Numbered from the stretch's first letter, positions 50,401 to 55,227 are shown. The stretch: 64,000 bases of DNA from Apoda limacodes (GCA_946406115.1 OX291540.1:8428563-8492562); one strand, 5' to 3'. Translations and numbers: made by a program. Notes: generated by a model from the letters alone, not told the origin.

Positions 50401-52211
50401 CCAATTTAACACCCAATAAAATGCAAACAGGCTTTTAAATTCTCTCTAGTACTGAAGTTTTTATTATTCAGATGTGTTGTTATTTTGGTCTTTAATTTGA
50501 AGCCATTTTCTGCTCGTGTTATGCCGAAACATTACACAGAAACATGTACACATGTTCAACCTTTATTATTGTTGATGAAAACAAAAACATTGCTTTCCAC
50601 GCTCGACGGAAAACATCTAAACATTTACCCCCGCGAGGGTAGGGGCAGTAGGGGTAATCAAATGTTCTCTGTGGCGGTAATTTTGTTTACTAAATCTACT
50701 ATTTCAAAATTTTGCTAATTCTAAATAAGACCTGATCATTATCTAAAATATTTTTATTAAATTTCTTAAATAGAAATTGTCTTGTTTTTTTTATAAAAAT
50801 ATGTCTAAGTTTATGCCTAATGAATGAATATAACATGAACACGTCATAACAAAAAAAACGGGTTGCACTCCGGGAGTGCCGGCAGATGTGGAAACATACA
50901 ACCTGTTTTCACTTCAAAAATTATACAGAACCATTTCAAGACTGCCGCGTTTCGTACTTTATTTTTTCATTGCAGCATTAACTACGTCTCGGTATGCAAC
51001 TACAGCTAAGCTTACGGTTGCAAGCTATCAGCCAATCCGGTGTAGGATTACGCAGTTCTCATCAACAGAAGTGATAACGACGACGTCTCGGGTTCGAATC
51101 CCAGCCTGTTCACTCGGTTTTTATTGTCTGTATTATGTTGATTAGTCTAGCTTTTGACCGATAACTTGCAGCATTAAGTAACATAAGTACGCAACTTTAT
51201 ACCTGTACAAGTACACTAGCAGGGTAAGTCTTGACACACTCGATTTCAGGTCTATTGTAGATTTGCCATTAGACAAACAATTTTATGCGAAAAATTAAAA
51301 AACATTGATGTTTTGGCTTTTATACAAGTAAGTAGTTAAGTTTCTGACCCCCCATTTCCAGTAACTACCGAATTATGTTCTTATTTTCTACCTAAGATGG
51401 ATGCAATCAGGCAACAGCATCTCACCTTAACCGTCATCGACCGAAACGTATCAGCTGGATAAAACACTGTTAGACACCTATGGTTAGACCTATGTACCTG
51501 CTACTACCTAGTAAAATAAAATTATTCGATATTTTTTTATCTCTTTTTTAGAACTACACGATATACAAATAGTATATATATGTAACCGTAAAATTGTAAA
51601 TAACGTTAGGTTATCATCTATCTAGTAAGATTGTATACTGTGGAACAAAATGAGGCAGAAATCGCACTGTATAAATCTTTTTGGGTGGGTTAGGTTCAGT
51701 TTCTCTTGTGATCACATATTTCACATAATCTAAAAAGTACATTTTTTACTATTTTCTGTTCCATAGTATACAATCTCACTAGATAGATTATAACCTAACG
51801 TTATTTACAATTTTACGGTGACATATATAAAGGGCAATCCTTTAAAATGATTATATGCTATTCAACATCATTCTGCGATCTTTTGGACCCGAGCAAAAAG
51901 AAGAAATGTCAGCGATGCGACGGGGGATATCAGCACCGGAAAGGGAAAGACAGCGTCTACAAGGTCTGCTAGTACTGAATAAAATAACAGCACACTTACA
52001 AAACTAATTCACAATAGTAACTTTACACTGTTCAGTGGTAACTTCATCTGTACCAGTGAATCTATAGTATTATCAAATAATCTTACCTCGTAGGGTGTTG
52101 GCACCGTAGATGGGGTGGTCGTAGGCCACGTGGCGGTATGCAGGGTGTAGGGACGCGAGATAACTCAGCTCGCCCGTAGCTCCCGCCGCCGCAGCCGCCG
52201 CTGCTGCCAGC
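10808..52211 (-). CDS. ci: Cubitus interruptus / Gli zinc-finger transcription factor (5' end missing)
   Basis: This is the transcriptional effector of Hedgehog signalling. Family knowledge: full-length Ci/Gli is held by Sufu and phosphorylated by PKA, GSK3 and CK1. It is then cut by the proteasome to a repressor, or becomes an activator when Hedgehog is present. I joined 18 exons with GT-AG borders and matching phases, giving 1,574 residues without a start codon. Numbering from the first residue found: SYGHLSA at 134-140 (Sufu-binding motif), five C2H2 fingers at about 304-454, PKA sites RRDS at 634-637, RKSS at 655-658 and RRSS at 694-697, and a Met/Ser/Pro/Asn/Gln-rich activation region from 830 to the end. 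Introns range from about 115 bp to 24.5 kb, and several carry transposons. Introns under 1.5 kb not listed separately show nothing but AT-rich sequence. The finger sequence is nearly that of vertebrate GLI, so the identity is secure. The exact splice site of exon 4 is uncertain. Confidence 0.96.
13357..13497 (-). CDS. ci: ci exon 17
   Basis: 47 codons, phase 0 at both ends, residues 783-829. Acceptor TTTTATAG and donor CAG/GTATAT. It encodes an acidic then Ser/Thr-rich linker ([15 protein letters not shown], then [17 protein letters not shown]) between the phosphorylation region and the C-terminal exon. No named domain. Confidence 0.88.
13520..13789 (+). other. Antisense open frame in the intron between exons 17 and 16 (unrecognised)
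   Basis: A plus-strand frame, open from 13,400, has good codon-like composition from about 13,520 to the stop at 13,789. It includes [17 protein letters not shown] and [20 protein letters not shown]. It starts in ci exon 17 antisense sequence and has no clear start codon of its own. I do not recognise the protein. It may be a fragment of a transposon protein or a retrocopied exon. Confidence 0.3.
14255..14425 (-). CDS. ci: ci exon 16
   Basis: 57 codons, phase 0 at both ends, residues 726-782. Acceptor TTTTACAG and donor GATGTG/GTGAGT. It encodes [36 protein letters not shown] and PYPCGADDV, an acidic helical linker. The ADDV end runs straight into exon 17. Confidence 0.9.
14673..14763 (-). 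CDS. ci: ci exon 15
   Basis: 91 bases. One base completes Arg695 of the RRSS PKA site shared with exon 14, then come 30 codons ([20 protein letters not shown] and on to TSQGNQ), residues 696-725. Acceptor TTTCCAG, donor CAG/GTAAGA. Confidence 0.92.
14870..16210 (+). mobile_element. RTE-type LINE fragments in the intron between exons 15 and 14
   Basis: 14,870-15,400 encodes the start of an RTE endonuclease region ([20 protein letters not shown], then a [15 protein letters not shown] block with frame changes). 15,520-15,870 jumps to the C-terminal tail ([32 protein letters not shown]). 15,900-16,200 is a second, more decayed copy of the same tail ([15 protein letters not shown], then ATEMMMK). 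The middle with the reverse transcriptase is deleted. A GT run with an inverted match (ACGAGCTGTGTG... / CACACAGCTCGT) lies at about 15,962-15,996. It is opposite in strand to ci and inactive. Confidence 0.85.
16623..16760 (-). CDS. ci: ci exon 14 with PKA site
   Basis: 138 bases. The first base completes Arg649, 45 codons follow (650-694), and a final AG joins exon 15 to give Arg695. It encodes [16 protein letters not shown] and ends [14 protein letters not shown] (16,733-16,744) is a PKA consensus with Ser spacing fit for following GSK3/CK1 phosphorylation. RRSS is split across the exon 14/15 border. Acceptor TTTTAG, donor AG/GTACAA. Confidence 0.94.
17117..17227. repeat. Short hairpin element in intron
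   Basis: The arms at about 17,118-17,160 and 17,184-17,226 are inverted copies (AGGTAGATTTTTATGTTTAC and on to AAAGTCAGATTT) separated by about 23 bases. It is probably a small foldback MITE. Confidence 0.7.
17262..17500. mobile_element. MITE with ~45-bp terminal inverted repeats
   Basis: The left arm (about 17,265-17,310, GGCCAGTTAATTGAACGCCT...) matches the reverse complement of the right arm (about 17,452-17,497). The interior at 17,318-17,369 (CAGAAATCGCACTGTATAAG to GGGTTAGGTTCAGTTTCTC) recurs inside a different inverted-repeat element at 51,656-51,707. Confidence 0.75.
17501..17987. other. Intron sequence with degenerate repeat
   Basis: The stretch at about 17,690-17,750 (AACTACTAAACGGCTAAACC and GATTTTAATAAA) resembles the interior of Helitron-like or LINE-derived lepidopteran repeats. 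The plus-strand frames across 17,382-17,752 pass through the MITE and are not taken as genes. Confidence 0.35.
17988..18111 (-). CDS. ci: ci exon 13 with first PKA site
   Basis: 124 bases. GT completes Gly608, 40 codons follow (609-648), then AG joins exon 14. It encodes [16 protein letters not shown] and then [23 protein letters not shown] at 18,023-18,034 is the conserved first PKA site of Ci/Gli proteins, followed by Ser residues at the spacing used by GSK3/CK1. Acceptor GTACCAG, donor AG/GTAAGT. Confidence 0.95.
18686..18836 (-). CDS. ci: ci exon 12
   Basis: 151 bases, 50 codons (558-607) plus one base of Gly608. It encodes [20 protein letters not shown] and on to [12 protein letters not shown]. 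Acceptor TTCTGCAG, donor GGAG/GTGAGT. It lies in the region between the zinc fingers and the PKA cluster, where Ci is processed. No separate domain is named. Confidence 0.93.
19047..19145 (-). CDS. ci: ci exon 11
   Basis: 33 codons, phase 0 at both ends (525-557): [18 protein letters not shown], then [15 protein letters not shown]. It is Gly-rich and acidic. Acceptor TTTTTCAG, donor GAT/GTAAGT. Confidence 0.92.
19555..19730 (-). CDS. ci: ci exon 10
   Basis: 176 bases. GA completes Gly466, then come 58 codons (467-524). It encodes [20 protein letters not shown] and on to [20 protein letters not shown], a Ser/Gly/Pro-rich linker just after the zinc fingers that holds several Ser-Pro sites. Acceptor TTACCAG, donor CAA/GTAAGT. 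Confidence 0.93.
19840..19957 (-). CDS. ci: ci exon 9: zinc finger 5
   Basis: 118 bases, 39 codons (427-465) plus one base. It encodes [20 protein letters not shown] then RKHVKTVHG. Finger ligands are Cys431, Cys436, His449 and His454. Fingers 4 and 5 make the main base contacts in Gli proteins, and this finger is almost the same as in vertebrate GLI. The basic ASKKHK following it belongs to the nuclear localisation region. Acceptor TTGTTTAG, donor AAAG/GTTGGT. Confidence 0.98.
20097..20261 (-). CDS. ci: ci exon 8: end of zinc finger 3 and finger 4
   Basis: 55 codons, phase 0 (372-426). It encodes [34 protein letters not shown], and [19 protein letters not shown]. Finger 3 is Cys370 (previous exon), Cys375, His388 and His392. 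Finger 4 is Cys400, Cys405, His418 and His423. HTGEKPY is the classic C2H2 linker. Acceptor TTGTTTAG, donor GAA/GTATGT. Confidence 0.98.
20443..20472. repeat. (TA)n microsatellite
   Basis: An uninterrupted TA dinucleotide run in the intron between exons 8 and 7. Confidence 0.9.
20584..20778 (-). CDS. ci: ci exon 7: zinc fingers 1 to 3
   Basis: 65 codons, phase 0 (307-371). It completes finger 1 (Cys309, His322, His327; first Cys304 is in exon 6), holds finger 2 (Cys337, Cys342, His358, His362) and gives the first Cys370 of finger 3. [20 protein letters not shown] is the invariant Gli signature. Acceptor TACTAG, donor ACT/GTAAGT. Confidence 0.98.
20865..21110 (+). mobile_element. Diverged tRNA-derived SINE in intron
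   Basis: The head resembles a tRNA-like promoter (CCTAGCGGTTGCGGTGTCTG ... AGGTTCACTAG). The body shares blocks with the SINE at 54,790-55,090 (GTGAGGAAACC, ATACGTCAA, GTCCAC). It sits in the intron between exons 7 and 6. Confidence 0.6.
21111..21639. other. Intron sequence, nothing recognised
   Basis: No exon-like or clear repeat signal between the SINE and the BEL/Pao fragment. Confidence 0.4.
21640..23340 (-). mobile_element. Internally deleted BEL/Pao LTR retrotransposon fragment
   Basis: LTR-like direct repeats of roughly 100 bp lie at about 21,640-21,740 and 23,205-23,305 (both contain ACAAATTGGTATTTCCAACC and GACTATTCTAGAAC). Between them, on the minus strand, are integrase pieces ([20 protein letters not shown] near 22,830, and [10 protein letters not shown] with STEAFIACL near 22,650-22,735) and a C-terminal block near 21,930-22,030 (PGQDGVPRV, SILKRAV). 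Gag, protease and reverse transcriptase are absent. Frames are broken, so it is inactive. It sits in the intron that splits zinc finger 1. Confidence 0.8.
23493..23658 (-). CDS. ci: ci exon 6: start of zinc finger 1
   Basis: 166 bases. T completes Ser251, then come 55 codons (252-306). It encodes [20 protein letters not shown], then [17 protein letters not shown]. Cys304 is the first ligand of finger 1, so the intron lies between the two Cys ligands. Acceptor TTTCGCAG, donor TGG/GTAAGT. Confidence 0.95.
23659..24148. other. Intron, nothing recognised
   Basis: AT-rich to mixed sequence with a CAGACAGACAGAC tract near 23,996-24,010. Plus-strand frames here overlap the hAT-like element and are not taken as genes. 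Confidence 0.4.
24149..24386. mobile_element. hAT-like non-autonomous element
   Basis: The left end CAGGGCTTCTCAACC and the right end (GGTTGAGTAACGCCGGTCTAG) are inverted and related to the CAGNGGTTCTCAACC ends of Charlie-type hAT elements. GCGCC-rich blocks follow inside both ends. There is no coding capacity. Target duplication is not clear. Confidence 0.5.
24573..24707 (-). CDS. ci: ci exon 5
   Basis: 135 bases. A completes residue 206, 44 codons follow (207-250), then AG joins exon 6 as Ser251. It encodes [20 protein letters not shown] and on to [14 protein letters not shown]. Acceptor TTTCTCAG, donor AG/GTATTT. Confidence 0.92.
25084..25492. repeat. ~80-bp tandem repeat spanning the exon 4 splice donor
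   Basis: Five diverged copies, with ACTAGATG-type anchors at 25,151, 25,233, 25,313 (ACCAGATG), 25,393 and 25,471, at spacings of 82, 80, 80 and 78 bases. A partial sixth copy lies at the left. The copy at 25,456-25,492 contains the end of ci exon 4 and its donor. The other copies lie downstream in the intron on the minus strand, and each has a GT in the same place. Confidence 0.85.
25456..25651 (-). CDS. ci: ci exon 4
   Basis: 196 bases. GA completes Gly141, 64 codons follow (142-205), then AG gives Arg206 with exon 5. It begins [20 protein letters not shown], matching the AISPALSF region after SYGH in Gli proteins. It ends in a polyalanine/His tract ([17 protein letters not shown]). Acceptor GGTTGCAG. 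The chosen donor (CATAG/GTTTGT at 25,455) is weak but keeps the frame. A second in-phase donor one repeat unit further on (end at 25,378, GTCAGT) would add 26 residues. The end is therefore uncertain. Confidence 0.85.
25652..27145. other. Intron between exons 4 and 3
   Basis: AT-rich intron of about 1.5 kb. No exon-like segment or recognisable element was found. Confidence 0.5.
27146..27349 (-). CDS. ci: ci exon 3 with SYGH motif
   Basis: 204 bases. GT completes Gly73, 67 codons follow (74-140), then G joins exon 4. It encodes [45 protein letters not shown] and GSYGHLSA. These are the conserved N-terminal Gli blocks (RKR-LS-SP-SD, VIRTSPNSL, and SYGH, which binds Sufu). Acceptor GTCTTTCAG, donor GCTG/GTAAAA. 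Confidence 0.96.
27524..27616 (-). CDS. ci: ci exon 2
   Basis: 93 bases. GG completes Gly42, 30 codons follow (43-72), then G joins exon 3. It encodes [20 protein letters not shown], then [10 protein letters not shown]. The EYL start matches the MEYLHAM block of Gli proteins. Acceptor TTGTTGCAG, donor GAAG/GTAAAT. It is the last exon before the 24.5-kb intron. Confidence 0.93.
27617..28869 (-). other. ci: Giant intron, 3' portion, no feature recognised
   Basis: AT-rich intron sequence directly upstream of exon 2. No exon-like segment was seen. Confidence 0.5.
28870..29750. promoter_or_regulatory. Non-repetitive, less AT-rich intron island (candidate enhancer)
   Basis: This stretch has more mixed base composition than its surroundings, no transposon hallmarks, and open frames too short to be genes. 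Unique sequence like this in a developmental regulator's long intron may be regulatory. This is inference from composition only. Confidence 0.25.
29751..30423. other. Intron AT-rich, nothing recognised
   Basis: No supported feature. Confidence 0.4.
30424..30926 (+). mobile_element. Tigger/pogo-like DNA transposon remnant
   Basis: The left end CAGGAAAATCCGGTTACTACGATC and the right end (reverse complement CAGTAAAACCCTCTAT) have the CAG-A-AAACC form of Tigger ends. Both are flanked by TA (30,422-30,423 and 30,927-30,928), the target site of the Tc1/mariner group. Inside the left half, ATGAAAGTATTGCATGCTTTTGAT and the AAGATAGCTGCTGAGCTT stretch translate to [18 protein letters not shown], like a CENP-B-type helix-turn-helix. 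Most of the transposase is gone. Confidence 0.7.
30927..33000. other. Giant intron, little structure
   Basis: AT-rich. An 8-bp stem hairpin (TTACCCAG/CTGGGTAA) is at 31,278-31,298. A more mixed segment lies at about 32,570-32,890 without recognisable domains. Confidence 0.4.
33009..33160. repeat. Repeated AAGAAAATTCGCA motif
   Basis: The 13-base motif AAGAAAATTCGCA occurs at about 33,009, 33,071 and 33,122. A partial ATTCGCAAGCTT recurs just after the third. Spacing is 50-60 bases. The sequences between copies differ. Confidence 0.65.
33614..33655. repeat. 42-bp direct repeat, copy 1
   Basis: Identical over 42 bases to 34,929-34,970 (ATGGTTTCGAGTTTCTTCAG and on to CACTGCTAGT). Confidence 0.85.
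33656..34928. other. Interval between the 42-bp direct repeats
   Basis: 1,273 bases of AT-rich intron with no recognised coding region. The flanking direct repeats could mark the ends of an unknown insertion. Confidence 0.35.
34929..34970. repeat. 42-bp direct repeat, copy 2
   Basis: Identical to 33,614-33,655. The preceding AGCTT is shared too, with one mismatch between. Confidence 0.85.
34971..36561. other. Giant intron with repeat debris
   Basis: A block at 35,700-35,940 (GAGTACGGCTGGACCGATTT, then further degenerate sequence) resembles a segment at 62,370-62,395, so it belongs to a dispersed family. The rest is AT-rich without features. Confidence 0.4.
36562..37020. repeat. Helitron-like end followed by the dispersed GGCCAAGTGCGAGT repeat
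   Basis: 36,562-36,592 (ACTAACTTTTGCCCGCGGCT...) is the inverse of the hairpin-plus-CTAG end at 4,391-4,417. From 36,652 the sequence GGCCAAGTGCGAGTCGGACT starts the same repeat found at about 60,972. It continues to about 37,015 (CACGGTTCATGAGATAT). The class of this common lepidopteran repeat is not established here. Confidence 0.55.
37170..39290 (-). mobile_element. CR1/jockey-like LINE, broken
   Basis: Minus-strand order: an endonuclease piece GDFNLPEI at about 39,200, a connector with [12 protein letters not shown] at about 38,560, then RT. RT shows [15 protein letters not shown] at about 38,160, VAQGSLLGP at about 38,000, and [10 protein letters not shown] at about 37,920 where the catalytic YADD is altered to YANN. 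The C-terminal [14 protein letters not shown] lies at about 37,620. Stops separate the pieces. The altered catalytic Asp residues confirm that it is dead. It inserted in the same orientation as ci. Confidence 0.85.
39680..39835. repeat. Minisatellite-like tandem repeat (~30 bp)
   Basis: About five diverged copies of a unit like ATTTATTGTATACTAAGTAAGTGT. Confidence 0.75.
39836..46314. other. Giant intron, middle part
   Basis: AT-rich, no exon seen. Less AT-rich patches lie at 41,290-41,490, 42,590-42,700 (a GCGAGCGCCATTCCTCGCGG block of repeat-like character) and 45,370-45,660. The 45,438-45,632 minus-strand open frame of 64 codons follows an acceptor-like TTACAG but has no recognised domain. 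A fragment at 43,850-43,885 (TAAGAGTTCTGTGTTGACTACGGAACCCTA) matches the end of the 60,966-61,605 repeat. Confidence 0.4.
46315..46665. repeat. 351-bp tandem duplication, copy 1
   Basis: Apparently identical by reading to the adjacent 46,666-47,016. Non-coding AT-rich sequence. Confidence 0.95.
46666..47016. repeat. 351-bp tandem duplication, copy 2
   Basis: Head-to-tail copy of 46,315-46,665 with no difference seen. Both copies end CAGTTATGCTAA. Confidence 0.95.
47017..47779. other. Giant intron, nothing recognised
   Basis: AT-rich sequence without repeats or frames that I can support. Confidence 0.4.
47780..48080. repeat. Two related GATGCATCC(C/T)GGAGGTGGAT blocks
   Basis: TGATGCATCCCGGAGGTGGATAG at about 47,911 and TGATGCATCCTGGAGGTGGATGG at about 48,038 share surrounding words (GTGGAACTCT). 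The result is a direct repeat with a period of about 127 bases. Confidence 0.65.
48081..50867. other. Giant intron, nothing recognised
   Basis: AT-rich. CACCACCACCATCACCATC at about 50,200 is a simple-sequence patch. Small frames (such as 50,485-50,718) are not supported as genes. Confidence 0.4.
50868..51125 (+). mobile_element. SINE-like dispersed repeat with a tRNA-type B box
   Basis: It begins GGGTTGCACTCCGGGAGTGCC and ends with a tRNA-like block GTCTCGGGTTCGAATCCCAG (51,084-51,103), which is a near-perfect B box. The order (tRNA-like part at the end) is unusual for a SINE, so it may be a composite of two insertions. The plus-strand frame across it is not taken as a gene. Confidence 0.5.
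51574..51829. mobile_element. MITE with ~70-bp terminal inverted repeats
   Basis: The left arm (about 51,574-51,646, TATATATGTAACCGTAAAAT and on to TATACTGTGGAAC) is the inverse of the right arm (about 51,759-51,829). The middle at 51,656-51,707 matches the middle of the 17,262-17,500 MITE although the arms differ. Confidence 0.8.
52087..52211 (-). CDS. ci: ci most upstream exon found (exon 1 of this model)
   Basis: 125 bases. G completes a codon begun in an unseen exon, 41 codons follow (1-41), then G joins exon 2 across the 24.5-kb intron. It encodes [20 protein letters not shown], then [20 protein letters not shown]. The polyalanine run is eight residues. The acceptor GTTCACAG is acceptable and the donor CGAG/GTAAGA is strong. 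Its identity rests on phase match, strong splice sites and a Gli-like Tyr/His/Pro-rich context just before the EYL block. Further 5' exons with the start codon must exist and were not found up to 64,000. Confidence 0.85.
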
Positions 52212-52893
52212 CTGTGAACGCATTGCAACTTTTATGAAAACAAGGCTAAGAACAAATATTTTATTTGATGATTTGTACTGAACAGAATAAAATGAAAGAC
52301 TTGTGTTTTATTTACTTATAGGGTCTACGTCTGTGGCGGCTGTCAAAGTATCTGTCAAGTGATTTAATTATAACTTGCGAATTTTTGTGCAATCATCATT
52401 ATAGACCATTTGAGTTTATTATTTAGTCTATTCATTTAATGAGGCATTATTGAGTTGCCAAAGAAGAATTACTTAAAATTTTATTTAGTTATTTTATTTT
52501 ATTTTTTTAAAAAAACTATGGGATCCAGTTATTTAAGAAGTCAGGACTTCAGTAGAGCTCGAAGTTATAAGAGTATAGACAGCCGATATAGTATAACTAC
52601 TGTTTTGGCAACTGTTACCATTTATGGCTAAACTATTTCAACTATATAACTAATACTTTGACAATAGAACCCATTTCTCTATTTATTAAAATCGACAAAA
52701 TCACATTGTTGTGTTTATTTTCAGATTTAATCTGAGTAATTTTGATCAAAGTACCCAATAGGATATGAGGTAAAGTTTTGTAGTCAGGTTCATTACAAGC
52801 TTTTTACAGGCGGCTAATTTTTGTGTCTTAAAACCACTATTAAACTAACCGTTCTAATAAAGCTATCTAGAAATTAATCAATGTAAATAAACC

Positions 52894-53100
52894 TTGAAAG
52901 TTAAAGGAAAAAAGTTCGTCTGCAAAATCTTTAAACTTGTTTCACGTCAAGCTCAAAAGAAACACTTTCAAAACTTTCTTCCTATTCGAAGAGCAAAATC
53001 CTCTATCACTTCCGTCCTTGTCACACCTATACAACAGGATAAACTTATAGCGAGGGTAAAAGGGATGGACTTAATCCAAATCCCATGGTTTAAACCGTGA
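52894..53100 (+). other. Unrecognised basic open frame in the left arm
   Basis: The open frame begins KVKGKKFVCKIFKLVSRQ after a TTG, with no ATG near. It is rich in Lys and Arg (KKHFQNFLPIRRAKSS, then TPIQQDKLIARVKGMD). The same frame is on the minus strand of the right arm (53,720-53,546) and continues there into the spacer as MKTSRRAKERE. I do not recognise it. Confidence 0.3.
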
Positions 53101-53432
53101 CTTTATATATACATATGGACACCTTAGGTCAAAGGGTAGAAGGTATAATCATGCTTATAAAAATAATAAAATTTTAAAACATTAATAGATAAACACTAAC
53201 ATACACATATGAAACCCAAACAACAAGAAATCAACCACTAAATGCGCAAACCTACAAATAAAAACACAAAATGCACTCGCAATGCGCTCAGTAATAAAAT
53301 TATTAAACAAATCAAGCTCATAATAATGCGGCTCCAGAAAATTGTCGGGTGGGCCGTACGGAATAAAGAAATTATCCAACTTACCAGCCACGGACGATTG
53401 CTCGCCCCCCGAACCTGAACAAAGACGTAGCC

Positions 53433-53720
53433 TCAAGAATAAGAAAAAGAAAAACAAAAAAAAAAAGATGCCTGGTAAACAAAATAAACAAAACAAGTGC
53501 AAGAACACTCGCGCTCCTTCGCCCTGCGTGACGTCTTCATGTAGTCCATCCCTTTTACCCTCGCTATAAGTTTATCCTGTTGTATAGGTGTGACAAGGAC
53601 GGAAGTGATAGAGGATTTTGCTCTTCGAATAGGAAGAAAGTTTTGAAAGTGTTTCTTTTGAGCTTGACGTGAAACAAGTTTAAAGATTTTGCAGACGAAC
53701 TTTTTTCCTTTAACTTTCAA
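53433..53720 (-). other. Mirror copy of the basic open frame, extended into the spacer
   Basis: It has the same frame as 52,894-53,100 up to GMD, then MKTSRRAKERECSCTCFVYF and a Phe/Tyr-rich end read from an A/T tract. A strong donor-like GGCTG/GTAAGTTGG lies further along the minus strand at about 53,380. No homologue was recognised. The longer frame suggests that the right arm plus spacer is the original order and the left arm is the copy. Confidence 0.3.
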
Positions 53721-54280
53721 GGTTTATTTACATTGATTAATTTCTAGATAGCTTTATTAGAACGGTTAGTTTAATAGTGGTTTTAAGACACAAAAATTAG
53801 CCGCCTGTAAAAAGCTTGTAATGAACCTGACTACAAAACTTTACCTCATATCCTATTGGGTACTTTGATCAAAATTACTCAGATTAAATCTGAAAATAAA
53901 CACAACAATGTGATTTTGTCGATTTTAATAAATAGAGAAATGGGTTCTATTGTCAAAGTATTAGTTATATAGTTGAAATAGTTTAGCCATAAATGGTAAC
54001 AGTTGCCAAAACAGTAGTTATACTATATCGGCTGTCTATACTCTTATAACTTCGAGCTCTACTGAAGTCCTGACTTCTTAAATAACTGGATCCCATAGTT
54101 TTTTTAAAAAAATAAAATAAAATAACTAAATAAAATTTTAAGTAATTCTTCTTTGGCAACTCAATAATGCCTCATTAAATGAATAGACTAAATAATAAAC
54201 TCAAATGGTCTATAATGATGATTGCACAAAAATTCGCAAGTTATAATTAAATCACTTGACAGATACTTTGACAGCCGCCA

Positions 54281-54670
54281 TTTTGAAATTCCGTCAGTGC
54301 TTGTCGATGTGAGCGACTCAATCATTGCTTCATGAATGTTTTATGAAAACCAGTTGGCAATTACACTGGTTTCTTGTACGGAGGAAATGTGTTTTAAAAT
54401 CTTTTAGTTTTTTTGCAAAATGTCCAATTAGTTTTTATTGCGTGCTATATAAAGGTTTATAGAGTTGTGCATGCTGCAGGATTGATTAGGAATATTTGTA
54501 AAGTCTACAGCAGTGATATAATGATCTAGATTTAACTGTTAATAAAACTGTGTATTCTATTAAACCGTGTTGTTGTTTGAACGAAGGCTATGGTCATCAA
54601 TTGTAGGTAAAAATAAGCTTAAATAAACTAAATATCTCTGAAAATCTCACTTCTGGTCTCCGTGATACTA
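54281..54670. other. Right flank of the inverted repeat
   Basis: On the minus strand, CAAAATGGCGGCTGTCAAAG crosses the arm border, giving an ATG in good context followed by nine codons then TGA. It may be a remnant gene start, but no longer gene could be assembled. The rest is AT-rich. Confidence 0.35.
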
Positions 54671-54674
54671 TATA

Positions 54675-54760
54675 TATATATAAATTTGTGTCTACCCTAA
54701 GCAGGAATTGAATCCGCACCCTTGGTTAAGGCTACTAGTTAAGGCTAAAATGTTCTGCAA
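54675..54760 (-). mobile_element. tRNA-like SINE fragment
   Basis: The minus strand reads GGGTGCGGATTCAATTCCTG, a B-box-like block (GATTCAATTCC). The remainder is degenerate. Confidence 0.45.
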
Positions 54761-54789
54761 TAGCATATGAGATCTATGAGAAGATGAGT

Positions 54790-55090
54790 CGGTGGTGGCC
54801 GAGGGGTTTAAATTTCACTTCACGTCCCAAGTGGCGGATATTCGAACTCCGGGGTCGGCGTGTACCAATGAGTCTTTTCTTAATTTCTCAAGTACACTGA
54901 TTAATTTATTCACGCCACTGGCTTTTCGGTAAAGGAAAACATCGTGAGGAAACCTGCATACGTCAAGAAAAAAAAAATGACGTATGTAAAGTCCACAATC
55001 CGCACTGGGCCCGCGTGTGGACTATGGCCCAATCACCCTCGCTTAAGAGGGTAGGCCGTGCCCCAGCAGTGGGGACGTATGAAGGCTGGC
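54790..55090 (+). mobile_element. tRNA-derived SINE
   Basis: A box TGGCCGAGGGG at 54,796-54,806 and B box ATTCGAACTCC at 54,840-54,850. The body contains the widespread lepidopteran block GGCTTTTCGGTAAAGGAAAA, CATCGTGAGGAAACCTGC, then GTCCACAATCCGCACTGG and GGGTAGGCCGTGCCCCAGCA. It ends at about 55,090. Confidence 0.75.
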
Positions 55091-55227
55091 AAAACCATAT
55101 GAGATATTTAATTTACTTACATTATATAATATGACGCAGTAAAAATAAACTTAATCCTAAATTCAGTACTTACTTCAATGACGTGCATATATGTATACAC
55201 ACATACTAAGTATATTCTTTAATAACT

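Larger units (their letters stand above)
52334..54280. repeat. Large inverted repeat, two 738-bp arms and a 471-bp spacer
   Basis: The left arm 52,334-53,071 and right arm 53,543-54,280 are the same length and, wherever compared base by base, exact reverse complements. They begin or end at TGGCGGCTGTCAAAGTATC and GGGATGGACT. The spacer is 53,072-53,542. It lies 122 bases beyond the outer edge of the most upstream ci exon found. Transcribed as ci pre-mRNA, it would form a long double-stranded stem. Confidence 0.95.
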
